64,000 bases of DNA from assembly GCF_002763455.1 (NCBI RefSeq), contig NZ_NIXK01000010.1:1-64000 (forward strand), in the 5' to 3' direction. How positions within the stretch are numbered: position 1 is the first letter of the stretch; every line of letters starts with the position of its first letter. Shown piece after piece: positions 51,386-58,764 of the stretch. The notes below the pieces were generated by a model, which searched no databases, was not told the origin of the DNA, and was given only the letters and a program-made list of their open reading frames with translations. Position numbers and translations under genes: made by a program. The DNA comes from Lentibacillus sediminis (GTDB lineage: Bacteria; Bacillota; Bacilli; Bacillales; Amphibacillaceae).

Positions 51386-52738
51386 TTACTTCTGATTTTC
51401 AGCAGGCTTGAATTTGCGGATAGCAGCAAATCCAGCTAAGCCAAATACACTTGCTCCAAGAATCCATGCCCATGCCATGTTATTGTCATCGGCAGGCGTT
51501 CCAAGTCCAGTTTGCGGCATTCCGGATGGCATATCGCTCGCAAACATATCCGGGTTCTGCATTACAATACCGGAAGACAACAATGTTGCTGCATCGTACA
51601 TATGGCCATACGCTTCACGTGCCTGGTTGTATGCTTCTTCATAGTTGCCCTGTGCATAGTTGTCAAATGCGCCGATTAGCTGTTCCACATGCATTTGCAG
51701 GCCGTTAGCCAAGTCCTCTGCCGGCACATTGCCTCCTGTTGCTGTTTCAATAAAAGCAGAGAAGTCTTCTTTATACGTGGACAGGTTATCCAATGCTTCC
51801 TGTTTTGCTTCTTCGTTCTCTTCGGCCGTTGCATTTACATAATCAACAAAGTAGCCGATATGCTCAGACCACATATTTTCAAAGGATTGAGCGGCTTCTT
51901 CTCCGTAAACAGAACCAATAGCTGCGGAAAGATCACCGGTGTTCTCGCTCAATACCATGGTGGATGCATCAAAATGCTCGGCACCGTCAATTCCATTCTG
52001 CATAGCAATTACTGCAAGACCGGCATGCTCAGAAAGCAAGTGGCCAAGATTAGCGCGCAGATCGCCTGCAGGTGTCACAGCCATGGTGTTGTTAAACTGT
52101 TCCGGCATCTGATCAACAATCGCCGAAGACAATCCTTTTGCTACCATGTGCATATGATTAATTGCTTCTCTTTCATGCTGATAAGCAGTCTCATAATCTC
52201 CTGCTACATAGCTGTCAAATGCGCCAATCAACTGATCCACATGCATTTGAAGGCTTTCAGCGAGAGAACCTGCTTCCAGGCGTTCCCCTGTTGCTGTTTC
52301 AAGGAACTGGGCGAAATCCTCTTTATACTGGGACAACTCATCCAACGCCATCTGTTTCGCTTCTTCGTCTCCCTCAGCAGTTGCATTCACATAGTCAACA
52401 AAATAGCCAATGTGATTGCTCCACATTTCATTAAATGACTGACCTGCTTCTTCCCCGTAAACAGAGGAGATCGCTGCTGTCAGGTCTTCCGTGTTCGAAT
52501 TCAATGCCGCTACAGAAGCGTCAAAGTCCTCCGATCCATCTGCTCCATTACGCATGGTTTCAATGGCCAAAAATGCGTGTTCACTAAGTAGATGCCCAAG
52601 ATCCACCCGCAAATCCACCGCCGCGGTTTCCACCGTTGGCTCATGTTCCATTGACTCCGCGCTTACTGCTCCTGCGCCTGCTGAAAAAATCAGCGTCGCA
52701 CTCAGTGGTGCTGCAACTAATACTCTTTTCCAATTCAT
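51386..52738 (-). CDS. Wall-anchored protein with duplicated His-rich helical domain
   Basis: A 450-residue surface protein: signal peptide (about 1-28), two homologous helical domains (about 40-215 and 222-395) and a sorting signal MPQTG (about 411), a hydrophobic helix (WILGASVFGLAGFAAI) and the basic tail RKFKPAENQK. Each domain repeats LGHLLSEHA, MWSxHIGYFVDYVNATAE, ETATG and LQMHVxQLIGAFDxY, conserving several His and acidic residues. Relatives are sometimes annotated as copper amine oxidase-like, without evidence; function is unknown. The ATG follows GGGAG. It has an ECF-type promoter shared with the sigma operon. Confidence 0.88.
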   Translation of the reverse strand: MNWKRVLVAAPLSATLIFSAGAGAVSAESMEHEPTVETAAVDLRVDLGHLLSEHAFLAIETMRNGADGSEDFDASVAALNSNTEDLTAAISSVYGEEAGQSFNEMWSNHIGYFVDYVNATAEGDEEAKQMALDELSQYKEDFAQFLETATGERLEAGSLAESLQMHVDQLIGAFDSYVAGDYETAYQHEREAINHMHMVAKGLSSAIVDQMPEQFNNTMAVTPAGDLRANLGHLLSEHAGLAVIAMQNGIDGAEHFDASTMVLSENTGDLSAAIGSVYGEEAAQSFENMWSEHIGYFVDYVNATAEENEEAKQEALDNLSTYKEDFSAFIETATGGNVPAEDLANGLQMHVEQLIGAFDNYAQGNYEEAYNQAREAYGHMYDAATLLSSGIVMQNPDMFASDMPSGMPQTGLGTPADDNNMAWAWILGASVFGLAGFAAIRKFKPAENQK

Positions 52739-52777
52739 TTCCTGACACTCCCTTTGTGTTTTTTTGTTTCTACTAGG

Positions 52778-52806
52778 CTAACGGAAGGAGTTTGTAAATG
52801 GATCAC
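52778..52806 (-). promoter_or_regulatory. ECF sigma promoter of the substrate-sortase operon
   Basis: On the minus strand GTGATCC (52800-52806), 16 bp, CGTTAG (52778-52783), about 40 bp before the substrate gene. The same -35 and spacing and the CGT core precede the ECF sigma gene. A second possible promoter, TTGACA-17-TAATAA, lies just upstream. Confidence 0.72.
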
Positions 52807-52882
52807 ATTTTATTAAAAAAAAGTAATATTTTTGTCAAAAAGGTGGGTGAGGGTTGATGTGGCGGGGATAAAAAAATTACAT

Positions 52883-52921
52883 AGAAAACCCGAAATGCAC
52901 GCTCATCATGCATTCCGGGTT
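52883..52921 (-). terminator. Terminator of the sigma/anti-sigma operon
   Basis: Stem AACCCGAAATGCA with TGCATTCCGGGTT (one mismatch) and a 9-nt loop, followed on the minus strand by TTTTC. It lies 17 bp after the anti-sigma gene. Confidence 0.8.
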
Positions 52922-52937
52922 CTCAAATTCCAACTCC

Positions 52938-53765
52938 CTACAAGGGCGCACTTAATAAAATATCGCCCTGCGGCACTTCACTGTGCGCGTTTGGCTCCCT
53001 GGTGATTGCCAAGGTGTCAAATTGATGCTCGCCTTCGTACTCCATCAGATAGGACACTGCGCCCACTCCTTGCTCATTGGTCACAAAGGTTCCTGCCCTG
53101 AATGGTGTTCCGTCTTCCAGCACCCAGACCTGATACGTCTCCTCACCTTCAAGTGGCGGTAAATCACTTGCCTGCACAACCAGATTCGTATTTTCACTTT
53201 GTTCGATCATGGTCGCTGTTGCTTGGGCATCCACCCCTTCAGACGGCTGCAGTTCATGGATTTGCTGTACAATATCCAGTGTCGGCTGCTCTGTTTCTTC
53301 AGGTGTCTCTTCCGGCGGCGTCTCTTCTGGCGGTGTTTCTTGCGGTGGCGCCGGTTCCGTGGTTTCGTTATTTGACATATAGATTAACGCTGCACCATTT
53401 CCCGCCAGAGAAAGGGTGAGCACTGCTGCCATTAATGGTTTATACCAGCTCATCTTTTTGCGCTTCGGCTCTGGTTGCTGACTTTCTTTCCCCAGTGTGA
53501 TCGTGTTGTCACTTGGTTCAGGATTGTCTTTTGCATCCGATGCTCCGGCCGTCCCTGTAATATTGGAAAGAACACGCTCTTTCATACCTTCAGGCGGGGC
53601 CACAGGTTCACTGCTGAACGGAAGATCTTCTGTCAGTTCTTCCAGTTCTCGAAGCTCTTCCCGGCAGTCTGCGCATTCTGTCAAATGTTCTTCAAACGCT
53701 TTTCTCTCTTCCTCTGACAACTGACCGTTAAAATAATCAAGCAGCAAATCGTGTTTAGACATCAT
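52938..53765 (-). CDS. Anti-sigma factor, zinc-finger/RskA type
   Basis: A 275-residue membrane anti-sigma. The N-terminal zinc-binding anti-sigma domain has HLTECADCREEL (about 27-38, HxxxCxxC). A cytoplasmic linker, one transmembrane helix (about 107-128), a repetitive Pro/Glu/Thr stretch (PPEETPPEETPEETEQ) and an extracellular RskA-type domain (about 175-275, YQVWVLEDGTPFRAGTF) follow. It holds the ECF sigma factor at the membrane and would release it by regulated proteolysis. Its start overlaps the end of the sigma gene by 11 nt. Confidence 0.9.
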   Translation of the reverse strand: MMSKHDLLLDYFNGQLSEEERKAFEEHLTECADCREELRELEELTEDLPFSSEPVAPPEGMKERVLSNITGTAGASDAKDNPEPSDNTITLGKESQQPEPKRKKMSWYKPLMAAVLTLSLAGNGAALIYMSNNETTEPAPPQETPPEETPPEETPEETEQPTLDIVQQIHELQPSEGVDAQATATMIEQSENTNLVVQASDLPPLEGEETYQVWVLEDGTPFRAGTFVTNEQGVGAVSYLMEYEGEHQFDTLAITREPNAHSEVPQGDILLSAPL

Positions 53766-54321
53766 CCCGAACCCCCCTTTCTTTCTTTTCCTTCAGTATC
53801 CCTTTCAGGTGCTTTAAAGATAAACGCAATCTTCCTTTCACCGTGCCCAACGGAATATCCTGTTTTTCTGCAATGGATGATTGGGACATCCCTTTAAAGT
53901 AAAATAGTTCAATGATTTCCTGCTGTTCCTGGGACAATTCTCCGACCGCCATGCGAACCTCTTCCCCGCGTTCTTTCCATTCCAGTTCCTCTTCAGGCGT
54001 AGGTTCTGTCTCGTTCAGTGAATCGCGCTCCTCCAGCTCATAAGGTGTATCTTTCTTTTTCCGCAATAAATCAATACACGTATTGCGTGTCACCGTCAGC
54101 AGCCATGAGGAGAACTTCCCCTTCCCTTCATCAAAATTCCTCTGTTTTGACCATATTTTCGTAAAAACATCCTGCACCGCTTCCTCGGCAAGAAATTTAT
54201 TGTTGGTCATTTTGAAGGAAAAAGAGAATAACAGTTTCTCATAGCGATCATATAGCTGTTCCAAGGCATCTTCGTCCTGGCTCTGGACGCGCTGAAACAG
54301 ATCGACATCCTTTACTCGCAT
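53755..54321 (-). CDS. ECF sigma-70 factor
   Basis: A 188-residue ECF sigma factor. Region 2 (about 10-80) has DEDALEQLYDRYEKLLFSFSFKM and AEEAVQDVFTKIWSKQRNFD; region 4 (about 120-175) has LSQEQQEIIELFYFKGMSQSSIAEKQDIPLGTVKGRLRLSLKHL. The association with an RskA-like anti-sigma places it near the SigK group of ECF factors. It probably transcribes its own operon and the sortase-substrate operon from GTGATCC-N16-CGTW promoters. Confidence 0.93.
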   Translation of the reverse strand: MRVKDVDLFQRVQSQDEDALEQLYDRYEKLLFSFSFKMTNNKFLAEEAVQDVFTKIWSKQRNFDEGKGKFSSWLLTVTRNTCIDLLRKKKDTPYELEERDSLNETEPTPEEELEWKERGEEVRMAVGELSQEQQEIIELFYFKGMSQSSIAEKQDIPLGTVKGRLRLSLKHLKGILKEKKERGVRDDV

Positions 54322-54404
54322 AATATTCTCCTTCTATATATAATATTTCCTATAGCATACCATAGTCCGAATACAGAAAGGAATTTAGGATAACTGATAA
54401 AAAG

Positions 54405-54433
54405 AATACGTAAAAAAATGGAATTTGGATCAC
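54405..54433 (-). promoter_or_regulatory. ECF sigma autoregulatory promoter
   Basis: On the minus strand GTGATCC (54427-54433), 16 bp, CGTATT (54405-54410), giving a leader of about 75 nt before the sigma gene. It matches the element at 52778-52806 in the -35, the spacer length and the CGT. Confidence 0.72.
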
Positions 54434-54444
54434 TCTCTTGTGAT

Positions 54445-54469
54445 GTTTAGGCTCAGTGAATTCGGGAAT
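54445..54469 (+). promoter_or_regulatory. Sigma-B promoter of the YfhE-like gene
   Basis: GTTTAG (54445-54450), 13 bp, GGGAAT (54464-54469), one mismatch in each hexamer to the sigma-B consensus and correct spacing. It is divergent from the ECF promoter with only 11 bp between the two -35 elements. Confidence 0.75.
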
Positions 54470-54512
54470 ACACATTATATAGTAATTCATCTAAAGAAAG
54501 GATCGTTCTACA

Positions 54513-54671
54513 ATGGCAAAAGTACAATATCAGCCAACAAAAAATAAACAGCTGACCGACGCACAGGAAGTCCGTTACGCCAAAGTTTTCAAACAGGCCG
54601 ACATCGCGGGGGGCTACCGCAAACCACGTGTCCGAGCGGCGAAAGAGAATAATCCTGAGTTGATTAATTAA
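54513..54671 (+). CDS. Small YfhE-like protein
   Basis: A 52-residue basic protein containing KQLTDAQEVRYAKVFKQADIAGGYRK, the pattern of the YfhE family of small Bacillaceae proteins. Function unknown. It has an AAAGGA site 10 nt before the ATG, its own sigma-B-type promoter and its own terminator, so it should be a general-stress gene. Confidence 0.75.
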   Translation: MAKVQYQPTKNKQLTDAQEVRYAKVFKQADIAGGYRKPRVRAAKENNPELIN

Positions 54672-54686
54672 ATAGGAAATTCGACT

Positions 54687-54715
54687 GCACCTTGTCGCTG
54701 ACAGGGTGCTTTTTT
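54687..54715 (+). terminator. Terminator of the YfhE-like gene
   Basis: Stem GCACCTTGTC/GACAGGGTGC with a 3-nt loop and six Ts. Confidence 0.88.
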
Positions 54716-54831
54716 GTGGATGTTTTTACTAGGAAAGTAAACTTCTATATAATTAGAGAAAGGGCAATACTGATGAAGCCATAGCTTTTCTCAGCGATCT
54801 AGCGTTGGATGTGACGGAGCATGGGTGATGG

Positions 54832-55090
54832 CTATTGGACATTTCTAAAGCTTTTTCCATGAGTTTGTCCGATAGAAGTGGTCTATTGATCTTTTCAGAC
54901 GTCCCGTAGCCTTCTTTTGATCTTGAGAACCGGTCTATCAATCTTTTCTGGCATCCAGCAGCTTTCTTTTGACCTTGAGAACCGTTCTATCAATCTTTTC
55001 AGATGTCCAGCAGCTCCCTTTTGATCTTGAGAACCGCACTATTCGTCTTTTCTGGCATCCAGTAGCCTTCTTTTGATCTTGAGAACGCTC
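54832..55090 (+). repeat. 52-bp tandem repeat, 5 units (sister array)
   Basis: Units start with CTAT at 54832, 54883, 54935, 54987 and 55039 (period 51-52 bp). The first begins CTATTGGACATTTCT, identical to units of the array at 28943-29250; the others end TTTTGATCTTGAGAACC. The inner parts have drifted, and the hairpin arms are now GATC/GATC or are lost. Around it (54716-54831, 55091-55200) nothing else is recognised. Confidence 0.85.
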
Positions 55091-55238
55091 GCCCAGACCA
55101 TCCTGCGCTCCCCATGCAGGTTTATTCCCTGATAAACTTGCTCACACGGCACGCTCAGCCCAGCACACGAAAAAAGATGAAACTTTTTCTCATGGGCGCC
55201 GTACATATTACTATACTTATTTATTGGAGGGTTTTATT

Positions 55239-55661
55239 TTGATTAAACGAACAGGCGAAATTGTATTAGTTATTATTGGCATGTTAATTTATGCATTTTT
55301 TGCTTTGATTGGCGGGGCTTTGATATGGCTTGGCAACAATTCGCAAATAGTGGAGGACCTCCCGCCGGACGCACAGAGTCCTGAACTGTCACAGGAACAG
55401 TTGATGACGATGATTGAAACGGCAGGGGCAGGCGGAATGATGATACTGATCTCTGCACTGGTCGCAATTGTGGCAGGCATTTTGGCCCTGGTATTTATGA
55501 AAGGTAATAAAAAACCGAAAGCTGCCGGAATTATCCTGATCGTTGTTTCCATCATCGGGGTGTTTACTATGGTCATTGCAGGCATGTTCTCCGGTCTCTT
55601 TTATCTCATCGCAGGAATTATGCTTCTAGTGCGCAAACCTAAAACACCACTGACTGAATAA
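55239..55661 (+). CDS. DUF4064 membrane protein
   Basis: A 140-residue protein with about four transmembrane helices: the first at 5-28 followed by an extracytoplasmic loop rich in Pro/Gln/Glu, then three more at about 60-85, 97-120 and 118-133. It has the DUF4064 signature opening IKRTGEIVLVIIG. Function unknown. The start is TTG at 55239, eight nt after GGAGGG. Confidence 0.78.
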   Translation: MIKRTGEIVLVIIGMLIYAFFALIGGALIWLGNNSQIVEDLPPDAQSPELSQEQLMTMIETAGAGGMMILISALVAIVAGILALVFMKGNKKPKAAGIILIVVSIIGVFTMVIAGMFSGLFYLIAGIMLLVRKPKTPLTE

Positions 55662-55746
55662 TACCGGCGGATAATTAGAAAGATCATGCATAACATATTA
55701 TAATAAAGTAGAAGCTTATTTTCAGCGATATTCTGGAGTGTTGGGC

Positions 55747-55920
55747 GTGAAACGTTATTTAACCGCAATTTTAATTGGTCTGAGCGCAATTATTATTGTC
55801 ATTGGACTCAGTGTTGACCTATACTGGAGCGGAATTGCCGCATGGGGCCTGGCACTCATCTGCCTGATTATGGCCACCTATTTTTCCAAGTATATCCCCA
55901 ATGATAAAAAAAAGAAATAA
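55747..55920 (+). CDS. Small two-helix membrane protein
   Basis: A 57-residue protein with two hydrophobic helices (YLTAILIGLSAIIIVIGLSV and GIAAWGLALICLIMATYF) and the basic tail PNDKKKK. Not recognised. The GTG at 55747 lies 8 nt after GGAG. It ends just before a strong terminator, which supports a real gene. Confidence 0.6.
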   Translation: MKRYLTAILIGLSAIIIVIGLSVDLYWSGIAAWGLALICLIMATYFSKYIPNDKKKK

Positions 55921-55921
55921 T

Positions 55922-55955
55922 GAAAGAGGCTGCCGAGCAGGCAGCCTCTTTCTTA
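55922..55955. terminator. Bidirectional terminator
   Basis: Perfect 13-bp stem GAAAGAGGCTGCC/GGCAGCCTCTTTC with a 5-nt loop. It serves the small membrane gene (plus) and the YkvA-like gene (minus). Confidence 0.88.
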
Positions 55956-55957
55956 TA

Positions 55958-56236
55958 TTACTCAAATAATTGATGTTTTTCCTTTAGGGAATCCGGTGCC
56001 GCCTTGACCATTTGCTGGAGCAGGAACGTCACGACAGCTATGTCATCAAGAATCCCGAACATCAGCAAAAAATCAGGGATCACATCGAATGGGAATAAAA
56101 CATATCCAAGCAAAAGAGCAGCAAACAATCCTTTCTTTCCCTTTGTCACTTCGTGGGACAGAAAAAAATCCTTCGCAAACGGAATCGATTTTCGAAAGGT
56201 AAACAAAAAACGCATCCGTCTAAAAAAGCGGTACAT
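55958..56236 (-). CDS. YkvA/DUF1232 family protein
   Basis: A 92-residue protein with the DUF1232 core KGLFAALLLGYVLFPFDVIPDFLLMFGILDDIAVVTFLLQQMVKAAP, two hydrophobic segments around a conserved Pro-Asp-Pro-like turn (FDVIPD). Function unknown; common in bacteria. GGAAGGTG precedes the ATG. A poor sigma-B-like sequence (GTTTCC-14-AGGTAT) is upstream. Confidence 0.85.
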   Translation of the reverse strand: MYRFFRRMRFLFTFRKSIPFAKDFFLSHEVTKGKKGLFAALLLGYVLFPFDVIPDFLLMFGILDDIAVVTFLLQQMVKAAPDSLKEKHQLFE

Positions 56237-56349
56237 GGAATCACCTTCCTTGTTCTGTTATACCTCGTTTTAGCTGTGTGGAAACCTGGGCCTTAGTTGT
56301 GCTGATTTGCCACGCAGTGAATCCACCCGTCATTATACCATAAAACGAC

Positions 56350-57069
56350 TCATGGATTTTTTACTCTCCTGGCAAAATCGACAAAGCGGAACTTGTCCGG
56401 CCGGTGCCGGGATTCCGTGTATTGAAACAAAGTTGTATCCTCCAGGTAGACATGACTGCGGATCACCACAATATTACTGAACCCGCTCAAATCCAGAAGC
56501 CGTCGATCTTCCGCAGTAGGCTCCTCCACCACTATTTCCTTTTGGGCAAAGGCAATCGGCAGTTCCAGTTTATTTTCAATATAATTGTAAATCGAATCCG
56601 CGCATGTTTCCTCAGAGAGCAGGGGAACATGCTCCTCGATGAAATAATCTTTATCAAGGATGATCTTCTCCCCGGAAATTTCCCGGACCCGTGTCACTCC
56701 CCACACCGCATCCGCTGGCTTCGTCCCCAGTGCGTTATGCACACTGTCATCACGTTCAATAAACCCTAGCGAATCGACAATGGTTTTGCTATCGAGTCCG
56801 AGGTTCTGTGACAACTCCTTAAAGCTTACAATGCCGGAAACCGGAAAAGAAAATTTATCGACATCAATCACAATCGATCCTTTCCCGCGGATTTTTTGTA
56901 TATAACCATTCTGCGACAGCAAATTCAGCGCTTTGCGGATCGTTTCCCGTGATGTGTCATAGGTTGTGGATAGTTCATTCTCCGATGGCAGCTTGTACCC
57001 TGCCGCCCACACCTTTGCTTCTATCTCCTTTGCCAGCTTTTCATAAATTGTCAAATATTTTTTCTGCAT
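56350..57069 (-). CDS. treR: Trehalose operon repressor TreR
   Basis: A 239-residue GntR/HutC-family repressor. The N-terminal winged helix reads PSENELSTTYDTSRETIRKALNLLSQNGYIQKIRGKGSIV (about 26-65); the C-terminal UTRA domain (about 90-235) binds the effector, trehalose-6-phosphate. It follows treA by 12 bp. The palindromes at 60735-60750 and 60770-60787 are its probable operators. Confidence 0.94.
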   Translation of the reverse strand: MQKKYLTIYEKLAKEIEAKVWAAGYKLPSENELSTTYDTSRETIRKALNLLSQNGYIQKIRGKGSIVIDVDKFSFPVSGIVSFKELSQNLGLDSKTIVDSLGFIERDDSVHNALGTKPADAVWGVTRVREISGEKIILDKDYFIEEHVPLLSEETCADSIYNYIENKLELPIAFAQKEIVVEEPTAEDRRLLDLSGFSNIVVIRSHVYLEDTTLFQYTESRHRPDKFRFVDFARRVKNP

Positions 57070-57081
57070 GCTGATCCCTCA

Positions 57082-58752
57082 TCACTTCACATGATACACG
57101 ACAGACTCATATGGCCGGAGCGAAATTTTCTCATCGGCGATTGGAGCAGCACCCTGGTAATTAGACAGCAGCAATTCTGCGTCTTCCAGCCCGTCAACAG
57201 GAAGCTCTGCCGCTGTTTCCTCACCGTAAAAATTACTCACAACCACAATCTTCTCCTTCTGCCAGTTGCGCGTAAAGGCAAAGACACGCTTGTCCTCTGC
57301 CAAAAGCAGCTGATAGTCTCCATAGGTAATGATATCATATTGCTTGCGCAGTTCAATCAGCTTTTGGTAATGGTAAAAAATCGAATCTGTATCATCGAGA
57401 GCGTTCTCCGCATTAACTTCACGGAAATTATCAGCCGCACGAATCCACGGCTCCCCCTTGGTGAACCCTGCATGCTTCTCGTCCGACCACTGCATCGGTG
57501 TTCTTGCATTGTCACGGGATTTTTGATCAAGGATGGACAAAATCTCCTGTTCTGTTTTCCCCTGCTCCCTGAGCATCTTATAGGCATTCAGAGACTCGAC
57601 ATCGCGGTATTGTTCAATAGATGTGAATCTCGGATTCGTCATGCCGATCTCTTCCCCCTGATAAATATAAGAGGTGCCCTGCATCATATGCAAAGTGGTC
57701 GCCAGCATTTTCGCAGATGTACGTGGGTGCTCGGTGTCATCGCCAAACCGGGAAAGTGCGCGCGGCTGATCGTGATTGCACCAGAACAGCGCATTCCAGC
57801 CGCCACCCTTATGCATCCCTTTCTGCCAGTCAGAAAGGATCCGCTTCAGCTCGAGAAAATCAAACGGAGCCTTCGTCCATTTCTTGCCATTCGGATAATC
57901 CACTTTCAGATGATGGAACTGGAACGTCATATCCAGCTCCTCCCGCTCCGGTTTCGTATATAAAATACAGCTGTCAATGGAGGTAGAGGACATCTCCCCA
58001 ACCGTCATTAACTGATGCGGTTCAAGCACAGCCTGATTCATTTCATGGAAAAATTCATGAACCCGCGGCCCGTCCGTGTAAAATTTCCTGCCATCACCGG
58101 TCGTGTCATTCGGGAAATCCTGATCTTTGGAAATCAGGTTAATTACATCGAGCCGGAAACCGTCAATGCCTTTTTCCGCCCAGAAGCGCATCATTTCATA
58201 CAATTTTTCACGAACCTCAGGATTTTCCCAATTCAAATCAGCTTGGGTGCGGTCAAACAAATGCAAATAATACTGCCCGCTCGCCTCGTCATACTCCCAG
58301 GCGGATCCGCCGAATTTTGACTGCCAGTTATTCGGCTCTTTTCCATCCACGGGATCTTTCCAAATATAGAATTCACGATACGGATTATCCGCTGACGAAA
58401 TCGCCTGGCGGAACCATTCGTGATCCGTGGATGTGTGGTTAATTACCAGATCCATGATCAGTTTCATGCCGCGCTTATGGGTTTCCTCCAGCAGCTGCTC
58501 AAAATCCTCCATGGTTCCATAGGATGGATCAATCGCATAATAATCGCTGATATCATAGCCATTATCATTCTGCGGAGACTGATAAACGGGTGTCAGCCAC
58601 AGGACATCGACACCTAATTTTTGCAGATAATCCAAGCGCTTGATGACACCCTGGAGATCGCCTGTGCCGTCTCCAGTCGTGTCCTGAAAGCTTTTCGGAT
58701 AAATCTGATACACCGTCGCTCTCTTCCACCATGCTTCATTCATTGCACTCAA
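57082..58752 (-). CDS. treA: Alpha,alpha-phosphotrehalase
   Basis: A 556-residue GH13 enzyme that splits trehalose-6-phosphate to glucose and glucose-6-phosphate. The family motifs are DLVINHTSTDH (about 99), GFRLDVINLIS with the nucleophile Asp (about 200), VGEMSSTSID with the acid Glu (about 256) and FWCNHDQPRALSRFG (about 325). The length matches TreA/TreC. It lies between treP and treR in one operon. Confidence 0.95.
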   Translation of the reverse strand: MSAMNEAWWKRATVYQIYPKSFQDTTGDGTGDLQGVIKRLDYLQKLGVDVLWLTPVYQSPQNDNGYDISDYYAIDPSYGTMEDFEQLLEETHKRGMKLIMDLVINHTSTDHEWFRQAISSADNPYREFYIWKDPVDGKEPNNWQSKFGGSAWEYDEASGQYYLHLFDRTQADLNWENPEVREKLYEMMRFWAEKGIDGFRLDVINLISKDQDFPNDTTGDGRKFYTDGPRVHEFFHEMNQAVLEPHQLMTVGEMSSTSIDSCILYTKPEREELDMTFQFHHLKVDYPNGKKWTKAPFDFLELKRILSDWQKGMHKGGGWNALFWCNHDQPRALSRFGDDTEHPRTSAKMLATTLHMMQGTSYIYQGEEIGMTNPRFTSIEQYRDVESLNAYKMLREQGKTEQEILSILDQKSRDNARTPMQWSDEKHAGFTKGEPWIRAADNFREVNAENALDDTDSIFYHYQKLIELRKQYDIITYGDYQLLLAEDKRVFAFTRNWQKEKIVVVSNFYGEETAAELPVDGLEDAELLLSNYQGAAPIADEKISLRPYESVVYHVK

Positions 58753-58764
58753 TCCTCCAGTTGA

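Noticed and set aside
54716-54940. A minus-strand 62-codon frame over the start of the 52-bp repeats (54753-54941).
   Set aside because: It is read from repeat sequence and has no ribosome site.
56240-56349. A sigma-B promoter before the YkvA-like gene (GTTTCC-14-AGGTAT).
   Set aside because: Three mismatches in the two hexamers; too weak to list as a feature.
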